From Verrucomicrobiales bacterium (lineage in GTDB: Bacteria; Verrucomicrobiota; Verrucomicrobiia; Verrucomicrobiales; DEV007): DNA of 64,000 bases. Made by a program: the position numbers and the translations under genes. Shown here one piece after another: positions 54,374 through 63,300 of this stretch. Where the stretch lies: positions 180,433-244,432 of the forward strand of contig DUBC01000036.1 of assembly GCA_012960505.1 (NCBI GenBank), in the 5' to 3' direction. A model generated the notes under the pieces. The model saw nothing but the letters and a program-made list of their open reading frames with translations, was not told where the DNA came from and made no database searches. Every line of letters begins with the position of its first letter. The first letter of the stretch is position 1.

Positions 54374-56524
54374 TTAGTTATTTTTTGAGAGGGGAGTTTT
54401 CAGTAGATCTAAGTGTTTTTTTTCCTTTGTGATCTTTTGAAAAGCGTTGATGTCTTTTTCCATGGCGACCTGTTGTGCCTGATAATACATTTCTGAGTAG
54501 AAGAAAGCGCGAGCGACGTCTATGTCGACAAGTTCGATATCTTTCTCGGTCACTCTAGGTATTAGTAGTAAGCGACCTCGTGAAAAATTACTAAGCCGCA
54601 GAGCGAAATCTTCAGTATTAAGACTGATGGCCTTTTTTGTCAGAATGGCATACTTCAGTCTATCTATGTCGCCAGTATTTCGTAGGAGGACAGTGAATCT
54701 TTGTTGACCGTTCTTTGTGGGCTGATTCATTTCCCAGAGGATCTTGCTCCAACTGTCTTTGTTTGGGCAATTAATAACGCTTATGGTTGGAACTGGTTCA
54801 CTGAAAATAGAGTCTGCCTTTTCGGTGAGGCGATTCATTTTAAATGAGAGGGCAATGGTCTTTGATTGAGGTTTGCTGCCGAGAATTCCAGGCGCATTTT
54901 GTTTAATGTATTCTTCTAGGAATAGGACGCGATTTCCTGAGCCGATATTGAGATCAGGCTCAAAGAAAATGATTTTATTCGAACTTATTTTTTTCTGCAC
55001 GCCTCTGCGCTTAAGGACTTCGTATATTTGTCTGTAGCATAGAATCTCTTCGCCCGGGACGGAATCACCGTAGAAGTTTTTGTATGGGTATTGACTGACT
55101 AAATTGAGGTTTCTTGCGGCTAGCTGCTTTGTTAGATCCTTCATTCTCTGGAGCTGTTTGTTTTCGTACAGATAATTAAGATCGAAGGTGTCTTCTCCTC
55201 TGATTCTATAAGAGTCTCGGAACAATTGATTGTCAAAACTGTCAAACGCGTCTTCGTCCATTGGGGTGCTCTTACCAATTGAGTTTTCATCGGGAATAAC
55301 GAATGGGGTCAGTACAATGATGACTTCTCTTTTGACGGTGTTTGTTTTTTTGCTCTGGAAGAAACGCTTGATGATGGGGAGTGAGCCGAGAACCGGGACC
55401 CTGTCCTTGGTAATTTGTTTATCTTTGGCAATGAGGCCTCCGATGATGAAGGGTGTATTGTTGGCTACTCTGACATAGGTTCTTACCGAGCGATTTGAAA
55501 TGGTTGGAGAGCTTGCCATGATGGTGCCGTTACTGCTTCGGACATTGACATCAGCATCAGGAATCTTGGCAGTGACTTCTGCATTGACCTGCATGCTAAC
55601 TTCTTTGCCTTCAGTGTCGATCCTAGGGCGGAGAGCGAGAGTTATTCCCGCTTTTTTTATAGTGAAGCTGGTACTGGCATAATTGCCGGAAATTGAGTAT
55701 GAAGTATTAGCAATGGGAAGGTCTTCTGAGACATTTATGTAGGCCATTCGATTGTCGAGTGCTAGTACGCTGGGTCTGGATAGAACTTCAGCCTGACCCT
55801 CTCTGACTAGGGCTTTGATTTGTGCGTTGAGTCCTTCGAATATGCCGTTAGTTCCTCCTTTGGTTACTAAATCAAGTGCAGCACCTGTGGCTGGATGCTG
55901 AAGGCTGCCGATCGTTAGGGCGCTCATGTTGGTGCCGATGAAATTATTTGCTCCTTCGGTCTTGGCCCATTTGATGCCCAGTTCAACCAGTGCCGTTGAA
56001 GAGACTTCAAGGATCATTGCTTCGATGATTATTTGTCTGGCAGGGGTGTCTATTTCTGACTTAATTTTTGCAAGTATGCCACTCAATTGCGAAGGGATTG
56101 AGGGGTCATGAAAGATGACAAGTTCATTGAGGGGGTCCGTTTCTGTTTGAGGGAACTTCTCCTCTGGCTTTGGTATAATTTCGTGAAAGGTTGTTCCTGG
56201 AAGGGAAATGATAACAGGTAAGTTTTTTGGGTCGACAGATTCACCCGGCTTTCCAATTGTGTATCCGTGCAGACTCAGTAATTGAGTTGCTCTTAGAGGG
56301 TCAATGTAACTGAGAGTGATCCGTTTGGATGCAATTTCATCTTTCGGAGCATTGGGTAGCTCAGTTAATTCATCAAGTGCTTGCTGAAGCCATGGAGTGG
56401 CTAGGCTCGTACTTTTGACGACTAATGCTTCAGGAGCATTTTCTTCTGCTAAACCATAGTTGAAATTTATCAGTAAAGAGCAGGTGATACTCGCCGAAAT
56501 TATATAGATGTTTTTTTTATTCAT
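54374..56524 (-). CDS. Stand-alone secretin-family protein with long C-terminal extension
   Basis: I chose the ATG at 56524 (MNKKNIYIISASITC), which starts a signal peptide; the frame also opens upstream to 56683, but that part is basic and overlaps the MscS gene. The secretin core is at about 160-410 of 716 residues: IIIEAMILEVSS, VLSRPSVLALDNRMAYI, NTPFIIGGLI, RVPVLGSLPIIKRFF and VIIVLTPFVIP. Unlike most secretins, about 305 residues follow the core. That tail is probably exported and I recognise no domain in it. No ATPase, pseudopilin or pilotin gene is adjacent. Confidence 0.88.
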   Translation of the reverse strand: MNKKNIYIISASITCSLLINFNYGLAEENAPEALVVKSTSLATPWLQQALDELTELPNAPKDEIASKRITLSYIDPLRATQLLSLHGYTIGKPGESVDPKNLPVIISLPGTTFHEIIPKPEEKFPQTETDPLNELVIFHDPSIPSQLSGILAKIKSEIDTPARQIIIEAMILEVSSTALVELGIKWAKTEGANNFIGTNMSALTIGSLQHPATGAALDLVTKGGTNGIFEGLNAQIKALVREGQAEVLSRPSVLALDNRMAYINVSEDLPIANTSYSISGNYASTSFTIKKAGITLALRPRIDTEGKEVSMQVNAEVTAKIPDADVNVRSSNGTIMASSPTISNRSVRTYVRVANNTPFIIGGLIAKDKQITKDRVPVLGSLPIIKRFFQSKKTNTVKREVIIVLTPFVIPDENSIGKSTPMDEDAFDSFDNQLFRDSYRIRGEDTFDLNYLYENKQLQRMKDLTKQLAARNLNLVSQYPYKNFYGDSVPGEEILCYRQIYEVLKRRGVQKKISSNKIIFFEPDLNIGSGNRVLFLEEYIKQNAPGILGSKPQSKTIALSFKMNRLTEKADSIFSEPVPTISVINCPNKDSWSKILWEMNQPTKNGQQRFTVLLRNTGDIDRLKYAILTKKAISLNTEDFALRLSNFSRGRLLLIPRVTEKDIELVDIDVARAFFYSEMYYQAQQVAMEKDINAFQKITKEKKHLDLLKTPLSKNN

Positions 56525-56540
56525 TAGTCTAACTTTTTTT

Positions 56541-58061
56541 CTATTTTGATTCACTGTTGTCGGGCACCATTTCTGGAAAAAATGTTTGTTTAGGGTTCCG
56601 TTTCTTTGGCCATAAGCGCATGACCTTATTGATGGCCGTTGTCTTTTTCTTTTCGGGTTTTGATTTGGCTTGCTCCGTGGCATTCTCTACGGCCTCAATC
56701 GCTTCCTCGTTCGATTTAGAGTGGGTTAACTCGAGGTATTTTTCTAAGTTTTGGTATTTAGCAAGTATCGGCTCGAAATCATTTCTTTGAATTTCATATA
56801 GGATGGATTCAGTGTTTGAGGTGATAGTGGATTCTCTCCACTGTCCGCCGAGGAATACACCTTCGCCGAAGTGTTGGCCTGCGCGTATTGTTTGAGCTTT
56901 AACTTGGCCAACGTCTATGCCGTCTACATGACTGATTAATAAGCCTTCTACGCATACAAACATGGAACTTGCGATGTCTTCCTGCTGGTAGAGGACCTCA
57001 CCCTCTCCGAGTGTCCTCTTCGTCATTTTTTCCAACAAAGAGTTAAATTCTTTTGCGTCCAGGGACCGGAACAGTTCGGTCCTTGTTAGTAACTGGTACA
57101 AGTCATTGTCCAGAGAAGCGTCGAGTGATCTTTTTTCGCGTTTCGATAGAAAAATTTCCTGTTTGGAATGAGCAGGGACAATTCCGGAATGCATTAAATG
57201 ATCAAGGACTGTGTTGTTTACCAAATGCATTGATTCGTTTGGCGAAATGAACTTTGGAAGGATGAAGTAACGAATCTCGTAGATCATTCCTTCTAACGTT
57301 GAAGCCTTCATCCGGACTTCAGGCTCCGGATCAATTAGGACACCCTCATGTTCGCAAGCGGCGCGGATTCCAGCAGTGAGAACTCTTGTTGCTCTTTCGG
57401 AGCTCACATCAAAATCCAAGGTAAAATCCACTTCCAATCTGAAGTGTGGATTTGGCTTCATGTAGTTTGTTACAATAGTGTCTCCTAACTTACTGTTAGG
57501 GACTACGACCATATTGTTTTTTGTGGTTCTTAAGCGGATCGTCCTCCAGTTCGTTTCTATGACTTCAGCTATGATGTGAGTTTCTACTCGGTTCTGGTGA
57601 ACCATGATCCAGTCACCAATCTTAAATGGTTGGTCCACGTGTATGGCGAGGCCCATGAAAAGGTCCAAAATAATTGTCCTTAGTGCGAGTCCGATGACGA
57701 TGCTGACCGCACCAGAAGCAGCTAATATTTTGGTGGTGTCTTTATTGAAGACTGTGGAAGCTATAAGCAATGCAGCAATTGAAAACAGAACAATGGCCGT
57801 AACGTCCTTCGGGAGGCGAGGGACCCGACGGTCTGAGATGCGTCCGATGAATCCGTCCCAAAAGAACAAGTTAATCAATCTGTTCAAGAGAAAAGTTGAA
57901 GAGACCCAAGCACCAATTTGTATGCCGTAGGAAAAAACTGATTCTGAAACAAATCGCCCGTGCTCTAAAAAATCGTGATAGATATCCCTTCGGTTTAAGA
58001 GCGTAACTAAAAACGCACCAAAAACCGCTCCTGGTAACCAGATGCGATTAATTGTTTTCAC
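56541..58061 (-). CDS. MscS-type mechanosensitive channel with C-terminal cyclic-nucleotide-binding domain
   Basis: 506 residues. Four N-terminal membrane helices (about 10-140) are followed by the MscS beta domain and C-terminal cage part (about 140-310; GLALRTIILDLFMGLAIHV, KIGDWIMVHQNRVETHIIAEV, VVPNSKLGDTIV). A cyclic-nucleotide-binding-like domain follows (about 335-450; ILYEIQRNDF and the GEGVFLGGQ loop). The phosphate-binding cassette usually has FGEIALL and RxA; here HFGEGVFLGGQWRESTI keeps GE but not the Arg-Ser-Ala pattern exactly. Ligand binding is uncertain. A Lys-rich tail ends the protein. First gene of a three-gene operon. Confidence 0.9.
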   Translation of the reverse strand: MKTINRIWLPGAVFGAFLVTLLNRRDIYHDFLEHGRFVSESVFSYGIQIGAWVSSTFLLNRLINLFFWDGFIGRISDRRVPRLPKDVTAIVLFSIAALLIASTVFNKDTTKILAASGAVSIVIGLALRTIILDLFMGLAIHVDQPFKIGDWIMVHQNRVETHIIAEVIETNWRTIRLRTTKNNMVVVPNSKLGDTIVTNYMKPNPHFRLEVDFTLDFDVSSERATRVLTAGIRAACEHEGVLIDPEPEVRMKASTLEGMIYEIRYFILPKFISPNESMHLVNNTVLDHLMHSGIVPAHSKQEIFLSKREKRSLDASLDNDLYQLLTRTELFRSLDAKEFNSLLEKMTKRTLGEGEVLYQQEDIASSMFVCVEGLLISHVDGIDVGQVKAQTIRAGQHFGEGVFLGGQWRESTITSNTESILYEIQRNDFEPILAKYQNLEKYLELTHSKSNEEAIEAVENATEQAKSKPEKKKTTAINKVMRLWPKKRNPKQTFFPEMVPDNSESK

Positions 58062-58398
58062 AATTTCCCCAATTTCTTAAAAGCTTGGGTGTTAAGGGTA
58101 TTTATTTTACCAATAACTCATCAATTAGTTAACAGACCAAGGTATTTAAGGTAATCAAACTATTTAAGATTAATTTCTAACTTATTTGGTATGAACGGGT
58201 GGTGAGAAAATTCCTCTTTTAGTTAACTGATATTTTGAATAATTTGTTGAGCAGAGATTTTCTTGAAGCTAACAAAATCCTAATAGTAAGATCGCAGCTC
58301 CTATTTATACGTTAAATGCATAAATAAATACTTTGCGCCCATGCGAACAGTTTGCTCTAAGAACTAGGCTCAACAGCTCTAACTGATATATAAATAGT
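58062..58398. other. AT-rich spacer between ggt and the MscS operon
   Basis: 337 bp, no open frame of note on either strand and no convincing terminator hairpin. It should contain the promoter of the MscS-secretin-Sel1 operon near 58.1 kb and the 3' end of the ggt transcript near 58.4 kb. I see nothing else in it. Confidence 0.5.
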
Positions 58399-60105
58399 TT
58401 ACTTTTGAATGGGGAAAACGATGGCTTTGCCGTTTAACCGAGGATCGTGCACAGCTTCCAGTCCTTTACCTAAATTACCAATTGCTTGAGTGGCTCCGCC
58501 ATGACCTCCAATGTATATTTGGTGTCCCATTTGTTTTAATGAATCAATAACACTCTGGCCGGCGGTGCTTTCAATTCTGATTTGGTTTGGCTGCCATTGA
58601 TGATGGAACCGTGGTTTCATTAGTGCTTCACGGATAGAGAGATTGTGGTCGAGAGTGTGGATGAGAGTAAGTAAGGTTTGGCTGATGATGGTTGGGCCGC
58701 CTGCGGCGCCGACCGAGAGAATGGGTTTATGGCCTTTTAATACTATCGTTGGGCTCATGCTGGAGAGAGGTCTTTTACCTGGAGCGACGGCGTTTGCTTC
58801 ATTGCCGATCAATCCGAAAGCGTTAGGTGTTCCCGGTGAAATGGAGAAATCATCCATTTCGTTATTCATAATGACGCCAGTGCCAGGGATAATAACCTTT
58901 GATCCGAACGATGTGTTGATCGTTGCAGTAATGGCTACCCAGTTCCCTTCATTATCACTGCAACTGAAGTGAGTGGTATGCTTATTAAAGAAATGTTCAG
59001 TGGATCCTGGTGGGGTTCCGTGGGTTATGACTTTTCCAGCTTTCTTAGGATGAATTTTCTTTGCTAAGCTCTTTGCGTATTCCTTGGAAACTAACCCTAG
59101 AGGAACTTTAGCAGAGGAGGGGTCCCCGAGCCAGTGAGCCCGGTCAGCGAAAGCGAGTTTCATTGCTTCGGTGATTAAATGATAGAACTTGGGTGAGTCT
59201 GAATCAATGTCCTTGATTTCGAAGTGTTCCAGAATGTTTAAGATTTGAGCCACGTGAGTTCCTCCTGAGCTCGGAGGAGGCATTCCAACTACGGTAAATT
59301 CTCTGTACGTTGTTTTTACCGGGTTGGGATAAGTTACGTGATATTTTTCAAAGTCAGTCCCTTTCATTATTCCTCCGTTTTTATTCATCCATTCTTCTGT
59401 TTTTTTCGAAAATGGCCCATTGTAGAACCAGTCGATACCGTGCTGTGCTATTTCATTATAAGTTTTAGCGAGATCTTTCTGAATGAGGATCGAGCCGGCT
59501 TTGATGGGGCCTCCGTTCTTATCTGAGAAAATTTTTGCCGAGGCTGGATAATTTTGAATTTGCTTGAAATTCCCTTTAACTCTCTGGGCAAAAGAAGCCG
59601 GGACCTTGAATCCATTGAGAGCAATGCTGGAAGCGTTGTCTAAGTGACTTTTAAAGCTTAGTTTTCCGTGTTTTTCACATAGTTCTGAATAAGCCATCAG
59701 CGAACCTGGGACAGCAATAGCCAAGGCTCCGGTTTGGCTGAGTTTAGTTTGGGCCTGGCCATCACGTATGAACATGTCTCTGTGGGCTTTTTCTGGTGCA
59801 GTTTCACGCCCATTAATTGTAAAGAGTTCGCCGTTTGCTTTTCTTGCAACGATAAAGCAACCGCCACCGATGCCGGAGTTATATCCATTTACAACGCCGA
59901 GAGTTAAGGCTGCGGCAACTGACGCGTCAAAGGCGTTGCCTCCATCTTTCAATGCTTGAACTGCTGCGTCAGTGGCAATGGGGTCGACAGTTGCTATTGC
60001 AATGCCTCGCATTTTTACGTCGGCTGTGACTGAGCTCGTAAACAATAATAGAGATGTGAATAAAAAGTTGAATATTGGTAATGGTTTGGTTCGCGGTATA
60101 TTCAT
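58399..60105 (-). CDS. ggt: Gamma-glutamyltransferase
   Basis: 568 residues with a signal peptide (about 1-28), so a periplasmic enzyme that cleaves gamma-glutamyl bonds of glutathione and related peptides. The precursor autocleaves before the catalytic Thr377 in HTTHFS. Arg100 in INGRETAP binds the glutamate alpha-carboxylate. PPPSSGGTH, PLSSMSPTIV and SVGAAGGPTI are all present. The ending RFHHQWQPNQIRIE is standard. Separate transcription unit, divergent from the large LamG gene. Confidence 0.95.
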   Translation of the reverse strand: MNIPRTKPLPIFNFLFTSLLLFTSSVTADVKMRGIAIATVDPIATDAAVQALKDGGNAFDASVAAALTLGVVNGYNSGIGGGCFIVARKANGELFTINGRETAPEKAHRDMFIRDGQAQTKLSQTGALAIAVPGSLMAYSELCEKHGKLSFKSHLDNASSIALNGFKVPASFAQRVKGNFKQIQNYPASAKIFSDKNGGPIKAGSILIQKDLAKTYNEIAQHGIDWFYNGPFSKKTEEWMNKNGGIMKGTDFEKYHVTYPNPVKTTYREFTVVGMPPPSSGGTHVAQILNILEHFEIKDIDSDSPKFYHLITEAMKLAFADRAHWLGDPSSAKVPLGLVSKEYAKSLAKKIHPKKAGKVITHGTPPGSTEHFFNKHTTHFSCSDNEGNWVAITATINTSFGSKVIIPGTGVIMNNEMDDFSISPGTPNAFGLIGNEANAVAPGKRPLSSMSPTIVLKGHKPILSVGAAGGPTIISQTLLTLIHTLDHNLSIREALMKPRFHHQWQPNQIRIESTAGQSVIDSLKQMGHQIYIGGHGGATQAIGNLGKGLEAVHDPRLNGKAIVFPIQK

Positions 60106-60331
60106 CTAATTGATAAGTATAATTTTTTCTTTTCTTTGTTAAGATTTATTTATAATTGAGAGTATTAAGAATTAAAATACGCCACGCTTACTTGCAGTTA
60201 AAATTAGGATACTTGTTTGCTTTTTATAGCTAAAGATTCATTGTTAAGTAGTTTTTGTAATTTACCCACACTGTTGTGTTCTATCTTAATTTTCGAATCG
60301 AGGGAGGACTCAAATAACTAATCTAAACTCC

Positions 60332-63300
60332 ATGAAATTAATCTTATTAAAATTAGCTGTTGTTATTACCGTACTTGGTTCTTTTTCGTTTAAACTAAGT
60401 GCTCAGATTCCAGATCCTGTCGTTTATTTTGACTTTGAAGGGGATTCTGGAGACACCGTTGTAGATAAAGGGATCAATGGTAATGATGGAATAGTTACGA
60501 AGCCAGGCCAGACAACACTAGGTGATGAAGGCGCTCCTGGAGGATCGACGCCTGCGACCGGGGCGAGTTTTTCTGATGGCTTAATCGATGTGACTGCTGT
60601 TGATGTTTCATCAATAGTTTCTCAGGATGGGAGCTATACTCTTTCTGCCTGGCTTAAGCCGACAGATTTGAATGGAGATAAGTTTTTCTTTGGTCAGACA
60701 AATCAAGGTATCCACAACGGTATCCGTAACGGTGGTTTTTTGCATCAGGCACATTGGGGAGCTGATACGAACGGTGCTACAAATCTCAATAATTATTTAA
60801 ATAATGATGATGATGGCTGGATACATGCGGCTTGGACCTATGATGGAGTATCTGATATGGGGAAGATATATCTAGATGGAAATATTGACTGGGAAGGAAA
60901 CAAGAATCCTCCTAATGGAAGCGGTAACCTTATCGTTGGTGGCCGTAATGGTGGTGAAGCTGGTTACGTTGGATTGGCTGATGACATAGCAATGTGGGAT
61001 GAGGTTTTAAATGATGACGCGATCCAAGCGTTGGCTGATGGAGCGAGCCCGAGCGGTGCGTCTCAAGAAGATGATGATGAGGATGGGTTGCCTGATTCGT
61101 ATGAGGAGAGGCTCGTTGATAATTTAGAGGACCTTAACGGGAATGGAGCAGGTCCTGGGCCAGGTTCAGGGACTGGAGACTATGACGGGGACGGGTTGAC
61201 TGACCTTGATGAGTACGAAGAGACCAGAACAGATCCTACTAAGAAAGACACGGATGATGATGGGCTCAGTGATGGTGTTGAAACCAATACTGGTGAATGG
61301 GTGAGTGTTAATTCGACTGGAACTGATCCTTTGAATGCGGATTCAGACAATGACAATTTGTTGGATGGTGTTGAAAATCCAGATTTGCCATACAGTGAGG
61401 ATGATCCGGAAGATCAACCTGGGTCAGACCCTAATAACCCAGATACGGATGGTGACGGCTCTCCGGATGGAAGAGAGATTGTCCTTGAAACAAATCCTAC
61501 AGTTGAAGATCAACCTGACATTGAGGGTTATGTGAACAGTTTCGATGGTTATGCTGATGGGACAATAGATCTCGGAGACGGTACCGTGATGTCTGGTGCA
61601 TCTGCAAGTGTTGTAGACGGGCGGTTGCAGCTTACCATTGATAATCAGGGGTTAGGATATGCAAGTTTCTCGATCCCTGCCATTGAGGGATCATCCAAAG
61701 GATTTAGAATGTCATTTGACTATGAGCTGAATGATAGTCCCGGTGCTAATGATCCGGCTGATGGATTTTCTATCAATTATGGCGACGCGATCCTAGGAGA
61801 GTTGGGTGGAGCAGAAGAGGGAATGTCAAGGCCTGATAATGGAGGAGTCATTCCAGGTGTGACTGAGAATATATCTTTTGAAGTAGATACTTGGCGTAAC
61901 GGGGACGCTGAGCAGGGGCTCAATATTTCGGGTGTAGGTGAAGGTGCTGATCTTGGTCAGTTGGCGTTTGAAAATGGGATCATTCTTGAGGATGGGTCAC
62001 GCAAAGAGGGGACTATTGAAATTTCTTGGAACCCACAACTTGGAGCTTCTTTTAAAACGACCGGCATGACAACGAATGCCGAGTTTACCGATGTCGACAC
62101 TACAGGCTTCACCGCTGATGACGGGCATAATTTTATTTTCACTGCTCGTGTAGGGGGAGCTAACCAGGATCTATTTATAGATAACCTAATTATCGAGGTG
62201 GGAATTTTTGATGGCGACGAGGACGGTGATGCTATACCCGATTTCTATGAAAACGAAATTGCAGGTAATCTTACTGATCTTAATGGTAATGAGGCAGGCC
62301 CTGGGCCTGGAGCAGGCACTGGAGACTTTGATGGAGACGGTTTAACGGACCTTGATGAGTACGAGGAAACAAGGACTAACCCTATTAAGAGTGACACTGA
62401 TGGTGATGAACTCAGTGATGGTGTTGAGACTAATACCGGAACCTATGTGAGCGCGACCAATACCGGGACAGATCCTAAATTGGCGGACACAGACAAGGAT
62501 GGACTCATTGATGGGGTTGAAACCAATACCGGAATTCTAGTTGATGAGGAAAACACCGGAACCGATCCGAATAATGCTGACACGGACGGTGACGGTTACT
62601 CTGATGGCGGTGAAATTGCTGGAGGAACTGACCCTCACGATCCGAACAGCAAGGGAGCGCTTCCAGCTCCATACCTTTTCCTCGACTTTGAAGGTGAGGT
62701 GGAGGATTTGAGTGGTAATGGTAATGATGGTGTTGTTGACGGATCGGTGAGTTTTGATGTGGCGGGAGCAGATGGTGGGTCAACTCCAACGACTGGAGCC
62801 AATTTCACTGGCGGTCATATTGATGTGCTTAGTATTGATATGAACTCTGATCTTAATACTTTTGAGGATGGAAGTTACACATTTGCGTGTTGGATCAAGC
62901 CGATCGGTTCTGCCGGTGGTGAGGGCTTTATCTGGGGCCAGACCAATCAGGGTATCCACAACGGAATTCGTAGCGGCGGATTACTTCACAGTGCACACTG
63001 GGGAGCGGACTGGAACGCCAGCACTGTGCTAGAAGCCGAGCAGTGGATCCATGCGGTGTGGACCTATGACGGAGCCGCTGACACGGCGTCGATTTATCTG
63101 AATGGTCAGCTTGACGGAGGACCACAGGCCCAACGAGCGCCTAACGGTGGAGGAACGTTCGTCTTAGGTGCACGCAATAACGGTGAAAGCCAGTTTGATG
63201 GCTATCTTGATGACGTTGCTATCTGGAGAGAAGTGCTTCCAGAAGCTGCAATTGCCGCACTCGCTGATGGATTGAGCCCGATTGGCGCAACGCAGGAAGA

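Noticed and set aside
56525..56683. Longer N-terminus for the second secretin.
   Set aside because: It overlaps the MscS gene and is basic; the ATG at 56524 begins the signal peptide.
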